Origin: Kastovskya adunca ATA6-11-RM4
Lineage (GTDB): Bacteria; Cyanobacteriota; Cyanobacteriia; Cyanobacteriales; Coleofasciculaceae
Direction of reading: 5' to 3'
Assembly: GCA_019359445.1 (NCBI GenBank)
Contig: JAHHHJ010000010.1
Location: 62,001 to 126,000 of the forward strand
DNA: 64,000 nucleotides
A model generated the notes under the pieces. It did not search any database. It saw only the letters and a list, made by a program, of their open reading frames with translations, and had not been told where the DNA came from. Positions 24,020 to 32,849 of this stretch are shown in pieces. Numbering within the stretch: position 1 is the stretch's first letter; each line of letters starts with the position of its first letter. The position numbers and the translations under genes were made by a program.

Positions 24020-25207
24020 GTGCGAGACAAAAAACTTTCTATTTTTATCTCCCATCCCTCAGATTTTCTAACCAACTATCAACCTCACGGTGATGGTTTA
24101 ATTGCCTTTAACTTCATTAATAAATTAGCTCAACGGGGTCATACTATCCATATTGCTGTTCATTCTAAGGACATTAAAGGGGATTTACCTAAGAATATTA
24201 AGCTCTATCTCGTACCACTTCAGACTCCCTCAAGACTGCATTCTTTCGAGTACATACTGAGAGTTAGGCAACTTTTTAACAACATTCATCAACAGGATAA
24301 AGTTGATATCATTCATCAGTTAAATCCAGTCATCCGAGGATTGAGCGTTTCCTTGCTAAAAACTGGGATACCTGTCGTTCTAGGGCCTTTCTGGATTAAT
24401 TGGCCTAAGGATGCAGAAACTCCTAAAGCCAAACAATCGTTGCGAGGAACTATCACTTCATCTTTAATCGAGCCGTTATTAGAAAAATTTTCCCAGCAGC
24501 AGCAAGCAAACGCAGCAGCTCTTTTCGTCTCTACACCAGCAGCAATAACCCAGTTGTATCGCCCAGAGACTAATCCTCAAAAAATCCATCAGTTATCACC
24601 CGGAATTGATACTACGCTATTTTCGCCGGCTTGCCGTCAAGACACTAGGCAAGAAACGCCTACTATTCTTTTCCTTGCCAACTTAGAACAGCGGAAGGGA
24701 ATATTTACACTCTTAGAGGCGTTTGAGAACGTTGCTGAGACTCTACCTACCTGTAAACTAACAATTGCCGGAGCGGGGGCAGCGACAGAGAGGGTGCAGC
24801 AGCAAGTTTCTACAATGTCCTGTAAATCCCAAATCTTGCTACTGGGTCGAGTTGAGCGAGAGGAGGTTCCAGAATTAATGCGTCAATGTAGCGTATACTG
24901 CTTACCTTCCTATGGCGAACCGTTTGGAATGAGCGCTTTAGAGGCAATGGCATGTGGTAAGCCTGTTGTTGCTACTAATGCTGGCGGGTTAGCTCACCTA
25001 GTACCGGAACAGGGAGGGCGTAAAGTTGCACCAAAAGACGCGCAAGCACTAACTGAGGCTCTGCTTGAAATCCTGACATCGCCTGAATTACAACAAAAAA
25101 TGGGGCAGTACAATTGCTCTATCGTTGAAGCAACCTACAGTTGGGAGCGAGTAATCGAGAAACTGGAGTGCATCTACTACAGTGTGAGAGAATCCAGACA
25201 CCTTTAA
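24020..25207 (+). CDS. Glycosyltransferase family 4
   Basis: The 395-residue GT-B protein starts at a GTG (24020). The donor-site region YCLPSYGEPFGMSALEAMACGKPVVATNAGG has the GT4 EX7E motif, and a Rossmann-like TILFLANLEQRKGIFTLLEAF opens the C-terminal half. Acceptor specificity cannot be read. It follows the GT2 gene by 18 bp and precedes another GT by 16 bp, consistent with one operon. Confidence 0.92.
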   Translation: MRDKKLSIFISHPSDFLTNYQPHGDGLIAFNFINKLAQRGHTIHIAVHSKDIKGDLPKNIKLYLVPLQTPSRLHSFEYILRVRQLFNNIHQQDKVDIIHQLNPVIRGLSVSLLKTGIPVVLGPFWINWPKDAETPKAKQSLRGTITSSLIEPLLEKFSQQQQANAAALFVSTPAAITQLYRPETNPQKIHQLSPGIDTTLFSPACRQDTRQETPTILFLANLEQRKGIFTLLEAFENVAETLPTCKLTIAGAGAATERVQQQVSTMSCKSQILLLGRVEREEVPELMRQCSVYCLPSYGEPFGMSALEAMACGKPVVATNAGGLAHLVPEQGGRKVAPKDAQALTEALLEILTSPELQQKMGQYNCSIVEATYSWERVIEKLECIYYSVRESRHL

Positions 25208-25223
25208 AGTTAAGGAGTGCCTG

Positions 25224-26348
25224 TTGCGGTCAGTACGCCTACTCATAGTCACGCACGCTCCCCTTGCTGCTGAATTTGGTGCAGGTCAAGTCGCAATTAA
25301 TCTTGCCGAAGCATTGCGATCGCAGGGACACGATGTTACGCTATGGTCGCCTCATCCTTTACCGTCCCAAACCAAGTGGTGGCAAAGCGTGCGGCAGATG
25401 CGTTCAAAACTGGATGCTTTTATTAAAACCCAAGCACCCTTTGATGTAATTGATAGTCCGGCACTGCTGATTACGCCACAAGTTAGCAAATCTGCTTTAG
25501 TTGTAGCTCGTAGCGTTCAGCCGGATATTTTGTATTTGATGCATAGCTTAAAGGATCGAATAGAAAAAAGTGTACGCGGTATCATTCGACTTCCTTTCAG
25601 TTATTCTTATTCGCTATTTCAAATAATTTTAGTTCTACAGGGTTGGAAAAGAGCAAGATACATTCTTTGCCTTGGCAGTCTAGAACTTCGCTGGATGAAG
25701 CGAGGGTTTCCCTGGTGGCGGAATAAATTAATGTCTTACGTTAATGCTCTTTCGCAAGCAGAGCAAGAAGCGTTAGCGAAAGTCCGGATACACCGAAAAA
25801 AGCCTTCACCAGAAGGTATCCGGTTTCTGTGGATTGGTCGTTGGACTTCCCATAAAGGCATTACTGAGCTGCTTGATTTTATTGTTAAATGGGCAGCTTT
25901 ATGCCCCCAAGATACTTTTACGATCGCAGGCTGCGGTACGGAAGCCGAGAACGATTGTCCGGCTGAACTCCTACAATCTGGTCAACTAAAAATTCTGCCG
26001 TCATTTGAAAGAAACGAGCTTTACTCTTTGCTGGCTAACCACGATTGCGGGTTATTTACGAGCAGAGTCGAAGGTTGGGGATTGGTCTTAAATGAGATGC
26101 TAGAGTCAGGAATGCTCGTCTTTGCCACTCCCATCGGTGGAGTTCCCGATTTACAACCTTTTTTCCCGGAAAACCTCAAAGTCTTTCCTCCCCCTTTGGG
26201 GTTCAAGCTAGAAAGCTTTACCAACTCTATCTTTCAGGACGATTATTACAACGTGTTTTCCTGGGAAAGCATTGCCCAGACCTATGCCATGGCAATATTT
26301 GACACTCTCAATTCCCAGAAAATCCCAACTGGACAATTGAACCCATGA
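25224..26348 (+). CDS. Glycosyltransferase family 4
   Basis: The 374-residue protein starts at TTG 25224 (LRSVRLLIVTHAPLAAEFGA). It has the GT-B layout, with IRFLWIGRWTSHKGITELLDF opening the donor half and CGLFTSRVEGWGLVLNEMLESGMLVFATPIGG supplying the EX7E motif. Its stop overlaps the following FkbM start (ATGA), so translation is probably coupled. Confidence 0.9.
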   Translation: MRSVRLLIVTHAPLAAEFGAGQVAINLAEALRSQGHDVTLWSPHPLPSQTKWWQSVRQMRSKLDAFIKTQAPFDVIDSPALLITPQVSKSALVVARSVQPDILYLMHSLKDRIEKSVRGIIRLPFSYSYSLFQIILVLQGWKRARYILCLGSLELRWMKRGFPWWRNKLMSYVNALSQAEQEALAKVRIHRKKPSPEGIRFLWIGRWTSHKGITELLDFIVKWAALCPQDTFTIAGCGTEAENDCPAELLQSGQLKILPSFERNELYSLLANHDCGLFTSRVEGWGLVLNEMLESGMLVFATPIGGVPDLQPFFPENLKVFPPPLGFKLESFTNSIFQDDYYNVFSWESIAQTYAMAIFDTLNSQKIPTGQLNP

Positions 26349-27145
26349 CTCTAGCTACGCAAAATCGACCTTGGTGGATGAAGATTAGACCGTTGTGGTT
26401 AAGGGAAAAGCTTTTCTGGAAGCTTTACTCCAAGCACACCGCTACCTTTAACAATCTCTTTGAGAAAGCAACGCTAGAGTTTGCTCCTCAAATTTCGCTG
26501 AAGCTGATGCCGACAGATATCGGTCATAAGCAAATTGCCTTTCTCGGTTTCACTGAATTGTCGCTCTCTCTGAGAATTGCACAACTGGCGAAGGCTGGCG
26601 GTTTGATGGTTGACGTGGGGGCTAACTATGGTTATTACTCATGCCTTTGGGCAGCCCATCACCCTCAGAACCGAGTCATTACTTTTGAGGCATCTCCGAG
26701 AAACTTCTCTGCTTTGAAACATAATCTGGTTAACAATGAGCTAGAGTCTCAAGTGGATGTACGTCAGGTTGCTGTAGGGAAAGAGCGTGGCAGCTTGCCT
26801 TTTACGTTGGGGCCAGAGGAACAAAGTGGATGGGGAGGGCTATCGGTTGAGTGGGACAAGGGAGAGATCGAGGTCTGTGTTGTTTCGCTAGATGAGGTTT
26901 TCTTTAATAGTGGGGATGAACGGATTGATGTCCTGAAAATAGACACGGAAGGGGCAGATACATGGGTGCTTCAAGGAGCAAAACAGTTATTGCAATGCAA
27001 GCGAATTAACCATATCTTCTTTGAAGAGAACATTGGTCGCATGTCTGCTCTCGGTCTGAAGCCAAAAGAGGCACAATCCCTGCTTCAAGATTGCGGGTAT
27101 CGCCTCGAACCTATCGGCAACGATGAGTGGTACGCCAGCCTTTAA
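26345..27145 (+). CDS. FkbM-family methyltransferase
   Basis: This 266-residue methyltransferase has MVDVGANYGYYSCLWAAHH, VITFEASPRNFSALKHNLV and VLKIDTEGADTWVLQGAKQL, the three conserved FkbM blocks. It starts on the ATGA that ends the upstream glycosyltransferase, so it may act on the sugar that enzyme adds. It is clearly divergent from the other two FkbM proteins in the locus, suggesting a different acceptor position. Confidence 0.9.
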   Translation: MTLATQNRPWWMKIRPLWLREKLFWKLYSKHTATFNNLFEKATLEFAPQISLKLMPTDIGHKQIAFLGFTELSLSLRIAQLAKAGGLMVDVGANYGYYSCLWAAHHPQNRVITFEASPRNFSALKHNLVNNELESQVDVRQVAVGKERGSLPFTLGPEEQSGWGGLSVEWDKGEIEVCVVSLDEVFFNSGDERIDVLKIDTEGADTWVLQGAKQLLQCKRINHIFFEENIGRMSALGLKPKEAQSLLQDCGYRLEPIGNDEWYASL

Positions 27146-27200
27146 TCAATTTCAGGATTTGTTGCGAGATTTCGCTTAAGTTTGTTTCCGTCGTAGCGTA

Positions 27201-28325
27201 ATGGTCATTATCCAGGTTGTACCCAAGCTTCCCCCTGCAATTAATGGTCTTGGGGATTATGCCCTGAGTTTAGCCCGCCAACTTCGTCAAGAATTTGCCA
27301 TCGAAACGCATTTTATTGTTGGCGACCCCAGTTGGGAAGGTGCAGAGGAGATTGAAGGATTTCCCATCAGTACTGTATCAGAGCGTTCTAGCGCTGCCTT
27401 ATTATCGTTGCTGCTTCCCTCCTCATCCGCCACGCTCCTATTGCATTATGTGGGTTACGGTTATGCGAAACGGGGCTGTCCGGTCTGGTTAGTGGATGGC
27501 TTGCAGCGTTGGCGGGCGGGGAGTACCCAAAGAAGGCTGGTGACGATGTTTCACGAACTCCACGCCTTTGGACCACCTTGGACGAGTTCCTTCTGGTTAT
27601 CGCCGCTACAGAAAAATTTAGTAGCTCGCTTGGTAAAACTGAGCGATCGCGCTCTTACCAATAGACAACTTTACGCCAAAACGCTGTACCACTTAAGCCA
27701 AGATAAACAAATTGAAATTCCTACCCTACCTGTCTTCTCTAACATTGGAGAACCCAAGCAGGTACCCCCCTTGGCAGAACGTCAGCGACGGCTAGTGGTA
27801 TTTGGTCATCCCAATAGCCGATTGCTAGTTTACCAACAATGCCTTCTGGCTCTAGAACAGACCTGCAAAGCGCTGAACATTGAAGAAATTTGCGATATTG
27901 GCGTTCCGACAAGGTTAAATTTCTCTGACATTAATGGCATTCCTATCGTTCAAAAGGGAGTAACAGACGCTACAGAAATTAGCGAACTTTTACTAAATTC
28001 TTTAGTGGGTTTCTTAAATTTTCCTCCGCCCGACTATCTAGCCAAATCGACAATCTTTGCCGCTTACTGCGCCCATAAGCTAATTCCCGTCTTGGTTACT
28101 CAAAGTGCTGTCCCAATCGATGGGTTACAAGCAGGCAAACACTACTGGGTTGCTGATGCTCAAAATGAACAATTAGGCTTGCCGGGAGGTCAGGCGATCG
28201 CCGACAATGCCTACAACTGGTATCAAGCCCATAACTTATCTGTACAAGCCAAGATATTTGCCGCACTGCTAGAAGGCAATAAACAAGTGAACTTGGATAA
28301 TTATGAACGTTTCACAGATTTCTAA
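27201..28325 (+). CDS. Glycosyltransferase-like protein (GT-B fold, family uncertain)
   Basis: The 374-residue protein starts MVIIQVVPKLPPAINGLGDY, where the GLGDYA segment resembles the glycine-rich acceptor loop of GT4-type enzymes. The C-terminal half is less conserved: RRLVVFGHPNSRLLVYQQCL opens it and no clean EX7E is seen. It may be a divergent transferase or one that has lost activity. Its 3' end overlaps the next FkbM gene by 23 bp. Confidence 0.7.
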   Translation: MVIIQVVPKLPPAINGLGDYALSLARQLRQEFAIETHFIVGDPSWEGAEEIEGFPISTVSERSSAALLSLLLPSSSATLLLHYVGYGYAKRGCPVWLVDGLQRWRAGSTQRRLVTMFHELHAFGPPWTSSFWLSPLQKNLVARLVKLSDRALTNRQLYAKTLYHLSQDKQIEIPTLPVFSNIGEPKQVPPLAERQRRLVVFGHPNSRLLVYQQCLLALEQTCKALNIEEICDIGVPTRLNFSDINGIPIVQKGVTDATEISELLLNSLVGFLNFPPPDYLAKSTIFAAYCAHKLIPVLVTQSAVPIDGLQAGKHYWVADAQNEQLGLPGGQAIADNAYNWYQAHNLSVQAKIFAALLEGNKQVNLDNYERFTDF

Positions 28326-29043
28326 TCAAAAGCTCTTCGGTAAGCTTTTACGCTTTCCGCTTCAATTCATTCCGGCGGAGACGGTAATGCCGATTTTGCA
28401 GGGAAAATTAAGGGGAAAAAAGTGGATTGTTGGTTCCGGTCAACATGGCTGTTGGTTAGGGAGCTATGAATATGAAAAGCAACGTCTTTTTGAGGAAACC
28501 CTTACCGAAGGAAGCATTGTGTTTGATATTGGTTCCCACGTTGGGTTTTACACCTTATTAGCCTCTGTTTTAGTAGGAACTCAGGGAAGAGTTTTTGCCT
28601 TTGAGCCTTTACCTCGCAATCTTTTATTCCTCAATCAACATTTACAACTCAATCAAATCGACAATGTAACGGTAATAGCCTCAGCTGTTTCTGATACTTG
28701 TGGAGTCACATCGTTTGCCACCCATTCCAACAGTTTTCTCGGTCAGATTTCCTCTCAGGGCGAACTGCAAGTCGAAACCCTTGCTTTAGATGAATTAGTG
28801 AATAGCGGTCAAATTCCCCTTCCCACTCATATCAAAATTGATGTGGAGGGGGCAGAAATGTCGGTTCTTAGGGGAGCAAAATCGCTACTCAGTAGCAGTC
28901 ACCCAACAATCTTTCTCGCCACTCATGGGTACGAAGTGCATCAACAATCCTGTCAGTTTCTCGAATCCCTAGGTTACTGCCTCAAAGCCATTGGTGCTGA
29001 AAATATCCAGCAGTCGGACGAACTCATCGCTTACATCGAATAA
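28303..29043 (+). CDS. FkbM-family methyltransferase
   Basis: The 246-residue product has IVFDIGSHVGFYTLLASVLV, VFAFEPLPRNLLFLNQHL and HIKIDVEGAEMSVLRGAKSL, again FkbM blocks. ATG at 28303 lies within the end of the upstream gene, a 23-bp overlap that suggests coupling. It is the third FkbM in the locus and the last gene before the minus-strand Uma2 remnant interrupts the operon. Confidence 0.9.
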   Translation: MNVSQISNQKLFGKLLRFPLQFIPAETVMPILQGKLRGKKWIVGSGQHGCWLGSYEYEKQRLFEETLTEGSIVFDIGSHVGFYTLLASVLVGTQGRVFAFEPLPRNLLFLNQHLQLNQIDNVTVIASAVSDTCGVTSFATHSNSFLGQISSQGELQVETLALDELVNSGQIPLPTHIKIDVEGAEMSVLRGAKSLLSSSHPTIFLATHGYEVHQQSCQFLESLGYCLKAIGAENIQQSDELIAYIE

Positions 29044-29102
29044 CGAGGAAGAACATCATCGAGGCGAAGTTGCAAGTTTTTTAGCAGAGGAGAACTAATC
29101 GG

Positions 29103-29650
29103 TTAAGCGAGGTGAAATTGTTGCTGGGTGTAATCTTCGTCAATCAGTGGGCAAACGGTGATAGTCGGTTGTTTGGGTTTGCCAATAAAAGCCACACCCC
29201 CCAAGGCGCGATAATCAACGATCCAATACTCAGGAATCCCTAGAAGGGCATATTCTTCAACTTTTCGGGCGTAATCTGTTTCCCAGTTCGTGCTGACAAC
29301 TTCTACTACCAATTTGATCGATCGTCCCAGAGTAATTACGGGTTCTCTTTCCCATAGGGGTTCGCTGGCGAGAACGGTTTCATCTAACACGACAATATCG
29401 GGACGGCGGGCAGTCGCTACATCGGCAAAGGGACGGATTAAACAAGTGCGGGGAATGAACCAGGGAAGTTTTTCTGCTGCGATCGCGATGCGATTTGAGT
29501 GGCTAGTTTACCACTGACGGTTTCGTGAGGTTCCGTAGGTTCCATCTCAACTAATTCTCCGTCAGCGATTTCATAGCGGGGGTTGTCACCATATTGATCG
29601 AGGAATGTTTCAAAGTTTAGAAGTTTTTGGGGTATATAAGTCATTGGCAA
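29103..29650 (-). pseudogene. Uma2-family (DUF820) endonuclease with frameshift
   Basis: The gene starts MPMTYIPQKLLNFETFLDQY at 29650 and ends YTQQQFHLA at 29103, both typical of Uma2 (DUF820) PD-(D/E)XK nucleases, and the second half has VVEVVSTNWETDYARKVEEY, the conserved E...D...K region. The two halves lie in different frames. They join near 29480 if one base is restored, reading ...QIA-AEKLPWFIPRTCLIRP. The total length of 548 bp is one short of a full 182-codon gene. The break sits in a HIP1-like ATCGCATCGCGATCGC stretch. It is inserted on the opposite strand within the glycan locus. A sequencing error would give the same picture. Confidence 0.8.
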
Positions 29651-29747
29651 CCTCTCAAGCTTGGCTTTCCCGGAGTTAGGGCGATCGCAAGATTAATATA
29701 AACATATCCTCAGCGAGTGTTCTCGCGAACCAGTAAGATAGCAAGCG

Positions 29748-30956
29748 ATGAATACCCGCAAATACCGCCTACTAATCGTTGCTTCCCATCCCGTCCAGTA
29801 TGCCGTCCCTCTGTTTCGACTGATGGCGTCGCACCAGAAGTTGGACATTCTGGTAGCCTATTGCAGCTTGCAAGGTGCAGAACCGGAGGTAGACGCTGGC
29901 TTTGGGATAGAAGTGGCTTGGGATATTCCGCTACTGGATGGTTATCCCTGGATTCAACTGTCAAACCAATCTCCTAAACCCAGGTTAGGTAAGTTCTTCG
30001 GCTTAATCAACTCTAAGTTATGGAACCTAGTACGCAGCGGTGACTTTGACGCGGTAGTTGCCTTTACAGGCTACGCCTATGCCAGCTTCTGGATTGTTGC
30101 GGCGGCGGCAAAGACGACTAAGACACCGTTGCTGTTTGGTACAGATGCCCATGAATTAAGTCCGCGCGATCGCCAATTGTGGAAAGCTTCCCTGAAGAAG
30201 TTGCTGTTACCTCAGATCTTTCGCCTTGCAGATACCACCATTGTTCCCTCTTCTGGAAGCGTTAGATTCATGCATTCGTTGGGAATTCCCGAACAACTCG
30301 TGCAGCTAACGCCCTATGTCGTTAACAATGAATGGTGGATACATCAGGCTAAACAAGTAAATCGAGCATCTGTGCGAGAGCAATGGGAGATTCCCCAAGA
30401 GGCACCTGTTGTTCTTTTCTGCGCTAAATTCCAACCCTGGAAGCGTCCGCAGGATGTTTTACAAGCCTTTGCTAAAGCCAATGCGTCGGACAGTTATCTT
30501 GTAATGGCGGGAGAAGGGCCATTGCGAAGGGAACTCGAAGCAGAAGCTAAGGCGTTGAACCTGTCAGAACGAGTGAGGTTTCTTGGCTTTGTGAATCAGT
30601 CCCAATTACCCTCGGTTTATTGTTCTGCCGATTTGTTTGTCTTTCCCTCAGAGTATGAGCCTTTTGGTGTGGTAGTCAACGAAGCCATGCTTTGTGGTTG
30701 TCCTGTAGTGGCAAGCGATCGCGTCGGTGCGGGTTACGACTTGATTCGTCATGGCGAGACGGGGTTAATTTATGCCTGCGGTGATGTGGATGCCTTGGCA
30801 GCAGTTTTACAGGACGTGCTGCCGCACCGCGAACGATTAAAACAAATGGGGGAAGCTGCCTACAAACGGATGGAAACTTGGTCTCCACGGGAGAATGTCG
30901 AAGCGTTAGTGGAGGCGATAGAAAAGGTCGTAGCTAGCCGTCGAGGCGATCGCTAG
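29748..30956 (+). CDS. Glycosyltransferase family 4
   Basis: The 402-residue protein starts MNTRKYRLLIVASHPVQYAV, a start seen in GT4 enzymes of surface-glycan loci. The donor half begins VLFCAKFQPWKRPQDVLQAF and includes LFVFPSEYEPFGVVVNEAML with the EX7E motif. It resumes the plus-strand operon after the Uma2 remnant, with 97 bp upstream where a promoter may lie. Confidence 0.93.
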   Translation: MNTRKYRLLIVASHPVQYAVPLFRLMASHQKLDILVAYCSLQGAEPEVDAGFGIEVAWDIPLLDGYPWIQLSNQSPKPRLGKFFGLINSKLWNLVRSGDFDAVVAFTGYAYASFWIVAAAAKTTKTPLLFGTDAHELSPRDRQLWKASLKKLLLPQIFRLADTTIVPSSGSVRFMHSLGIPEQLVQLTPYVVNNEWWIHQAKQVNRASVREQWEIPQEAPVVLFCAKFQPWKRPQDVLQAFAKANASDSYLVMAGEGPLRRELEAEAKALNLSERVRFLGFVNQSQLPSVYCSADLFVFPSEYEPFGVVVNEAMLCGCPVVASDRVGAGYDLIRHGETGLIYACGDVDALAAVLQDVLPHRERLKQMGEAAYKRMETWSPRENVEALVEAIEKVVASRRGDR

Positions 30957-31066
30957 GCTTGCATCTGTTACCAAAAACCGAGATTGTTGATACAAACTGA
31001 AGTATTGTTTACCCATCTCAGGTCAATCTCAATTAGTCTTTCAACACGCAATGAGGCAAACAGCAA

Positions 31067-31720
31067 ATGCCAGACGATCGACTTGTAGAGCGTACAATTT
31101 CCGGTTTGCATGAGTCGCTAATTCAATCCCTCCCTCAACTCAGTCGTGACACTCCTGTGCTTGACCTTGGCTGTGGCACAGGGGCGTGGCTAGAACGACT
31201 GGCAACTCATGGCTTTACTAATTTATATGGCGTCGATCGAGATAGCACTCAGTTTAAAACGCACAAAGCTACCTTTTTACCCGCTAACTTAGATTATGAC
31301 GATTTATTCTTAGATAAAGAATTTGGATTAATCACCGCCATTGAAGTTGTAGAACACCTAGAAAATCCCGGTCGTCTTTTTTATGCGGTCAATTCACATC
31401 TTGCTGAGGATGGATACTTCTTGCTCACAACTCCTAATATTCATTCCGTAAGTTGCAGGCTAAAATTTCTGCTGGCTAGCAAACTCGCCTCATTTGATGA
31501 AAAAGGAGACCCCACTCATATTTATCCCGTACTACTAAACGCATTAGACAAAATCCTGCCCCGCTATTCTCTACAGATTGTCGAAAAGTGGGGTTATCCC
31601 GAAAAAGGGTCATTAATTTATCGCCCCTCTACGCAACTTATCGCTAATTTTCTAGCGCTTATCCTGCCCAACGATACTCCTGGCGATACGTTGTGCCTAC
31701 TGATTCAAAAGGTTAAATAG
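31067..31720 (+). CDS. Class I SAM-dependent methyltransferase
   Basis: The 217-residue enzyme shows TPVLDLGCGTGAWLERLATH (motif I) and ITAIEVVEHLENPGRLF (motif II and beyond), matching methyltransferase types 11/23. The remainder is short and without a second domain. It is flanked by 110 bp upstream and 115 bp downstream. In this locus it probably methylates a sugar or chain end, but nothing fixes the substrate. Confidence 0.88.
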   Translation: MPDDRLVERTISGLHESLIQSLPQLSRDTPVLDLGCGTGAWLERLATHGFTNLYGVDRDSTQFKTHKATFLPANLDYDDLFLDKEFGLITAIEVVEHLENPGRLFYAVNSHLAEDGYFLLTTPNIHSVSCRLKFLLASKLASFDEKGDPTHIYPVLLNALDKILPRYSLQIVEKWGYPEKGSLIYRPSTQLIANFLALILPNDTPGDTLCLLIQKVK

Positions 31721-31835
31721 CTTCAGGATTTTCCTATTATTTAGCTGTAGAAATCCCCGCAATCGACGTTAAAATTCCTACAAAACGTTTTTTTAGGCAA
31801 TGTTAAGCTTACCTTTAATTAGCGTCTGCTAGTTT

Positions 31836-32849
31836 ATGAAGATTTTGATATACTCTCCCTTATTTTATCCGAGCATTGGTGGAGTAGAAACCGTTGTTTC
31901 TATCTTAGCTCACGAGTTCGTACGTCAGGGACATGAAGTGAAGCTAGTCTCCCAAACACTAGCCAAAGACTCCAAAGAATTTCCTTTTGAAATTATCAGA
32001 CAACCGAACTTAAAACAACTCTTAAACCTTACCCGTTGGTGCGACCTCTACTTCCAAGCCTGTATTAGTTTGAAGGGAATTTGGCCATTGTTTTATATCC
32101 ATCATCGTCCTTTAGTAGTGACGCACCAAACTTGGTATCGTCGCCCCAATGGAAGTTATGACCTACAAGATTATTTGAAGCGTTTTGTTTCTCGTTTTGC
32201 TACAAACATTCCCGCTAGCTGTGCTTTAGCTGAACGCATTCCCGCGCCATCGACGGTCATTCCTAATCCCTATCAGGAAGATATATTTTATGAAAGAGCA
32301 GAGATTCCTCGCGATAAAGAACTTGTCTTTTTGGGGCGCTTAGTTTCTGATAAAGGAGTCGATTTACTCCTAGAAGCCCTGGCGAACCTGAAACCCTTAG
32401 GACTAACTCCCAAGTTAACAATTATTGGTAGCGGGCCAGAAGAATCCTCGTTACGTCAACAAGTTAAAGCGTTAAAAATTCTCGAACAAGTAGACTTCGT
32501 TGACGTGAAAGTTGAGCAGGAGTTAGCACAATCGTTAAATGCACACAAAATTCTCGTTGTGCCATCTCGTTGGGACGAACCCTTTGGCATTGTGGCATTG
32601 GAAGGGATTGCCTGTGGGTGTGTCGTTGTTGGTTCGGAAGGAGGAGGATTAAAAGATGCTATCGGGCCTTGCGGAGTGACTTTTCCTAATAGCGATGTTA
32701 AAGCCTTAACACAAGCTTTATTGGATTTACTCAGCAATCCCGATAAACTCTCTCATTACAGGGCAGCATCGGCATCGCATTTAAGCCAGCATACTAAAGC
32801 CAAGATCGCTCAGGAGTATCTACAAGTCTTTGAGAGGGCAATTCAGTGA
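31836..32849 (+). CDS. Glycosyltransferase family 4
   Basis: The 337-residue GT-B protein starts MKILIYSPLFYPSIGGVETV with the GG loop that binds the acceptor side. The donor half has LVFLGRLVSDKGVDLLLEAL and WDEPFGIVALEGIACGCVVV with an EX7E-type motif. It is somewhat shorter than its neighbours, mostly in the N-terminal half. The stop overlaps the next gene's GTG start by 4 bp. Confidence 0.92.
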   Translation: MKILIYSPLFYPSIGGVETVVSILAHEFVRQGHEVKLVSQTLAKDSKEFPFEIIRQPNLKQLLNLTRWCDLYFQACISLKGIWPLFYIHHRPLVVTHQTWYRRPNGSYDLQDYLKRFVSRFATNIPASCALAERIPAPSTVIPNPYQEDIFYERAEIPRDKELVFLGRLVSDKGVDLLLEALANLKPLGLTPKLTIIGSGPEESSLRQQVKALKILEQVDFVDVKVEQELAQSLNAHKILVVPSRWDEPFGIVALEGIACGCVVVGSEGGGLKDAIGPCGVTFPNSDVKALTQALLDLLSNPDKLSHYRAASASHLSQHTKAKIAQEYLQVFERAIQ

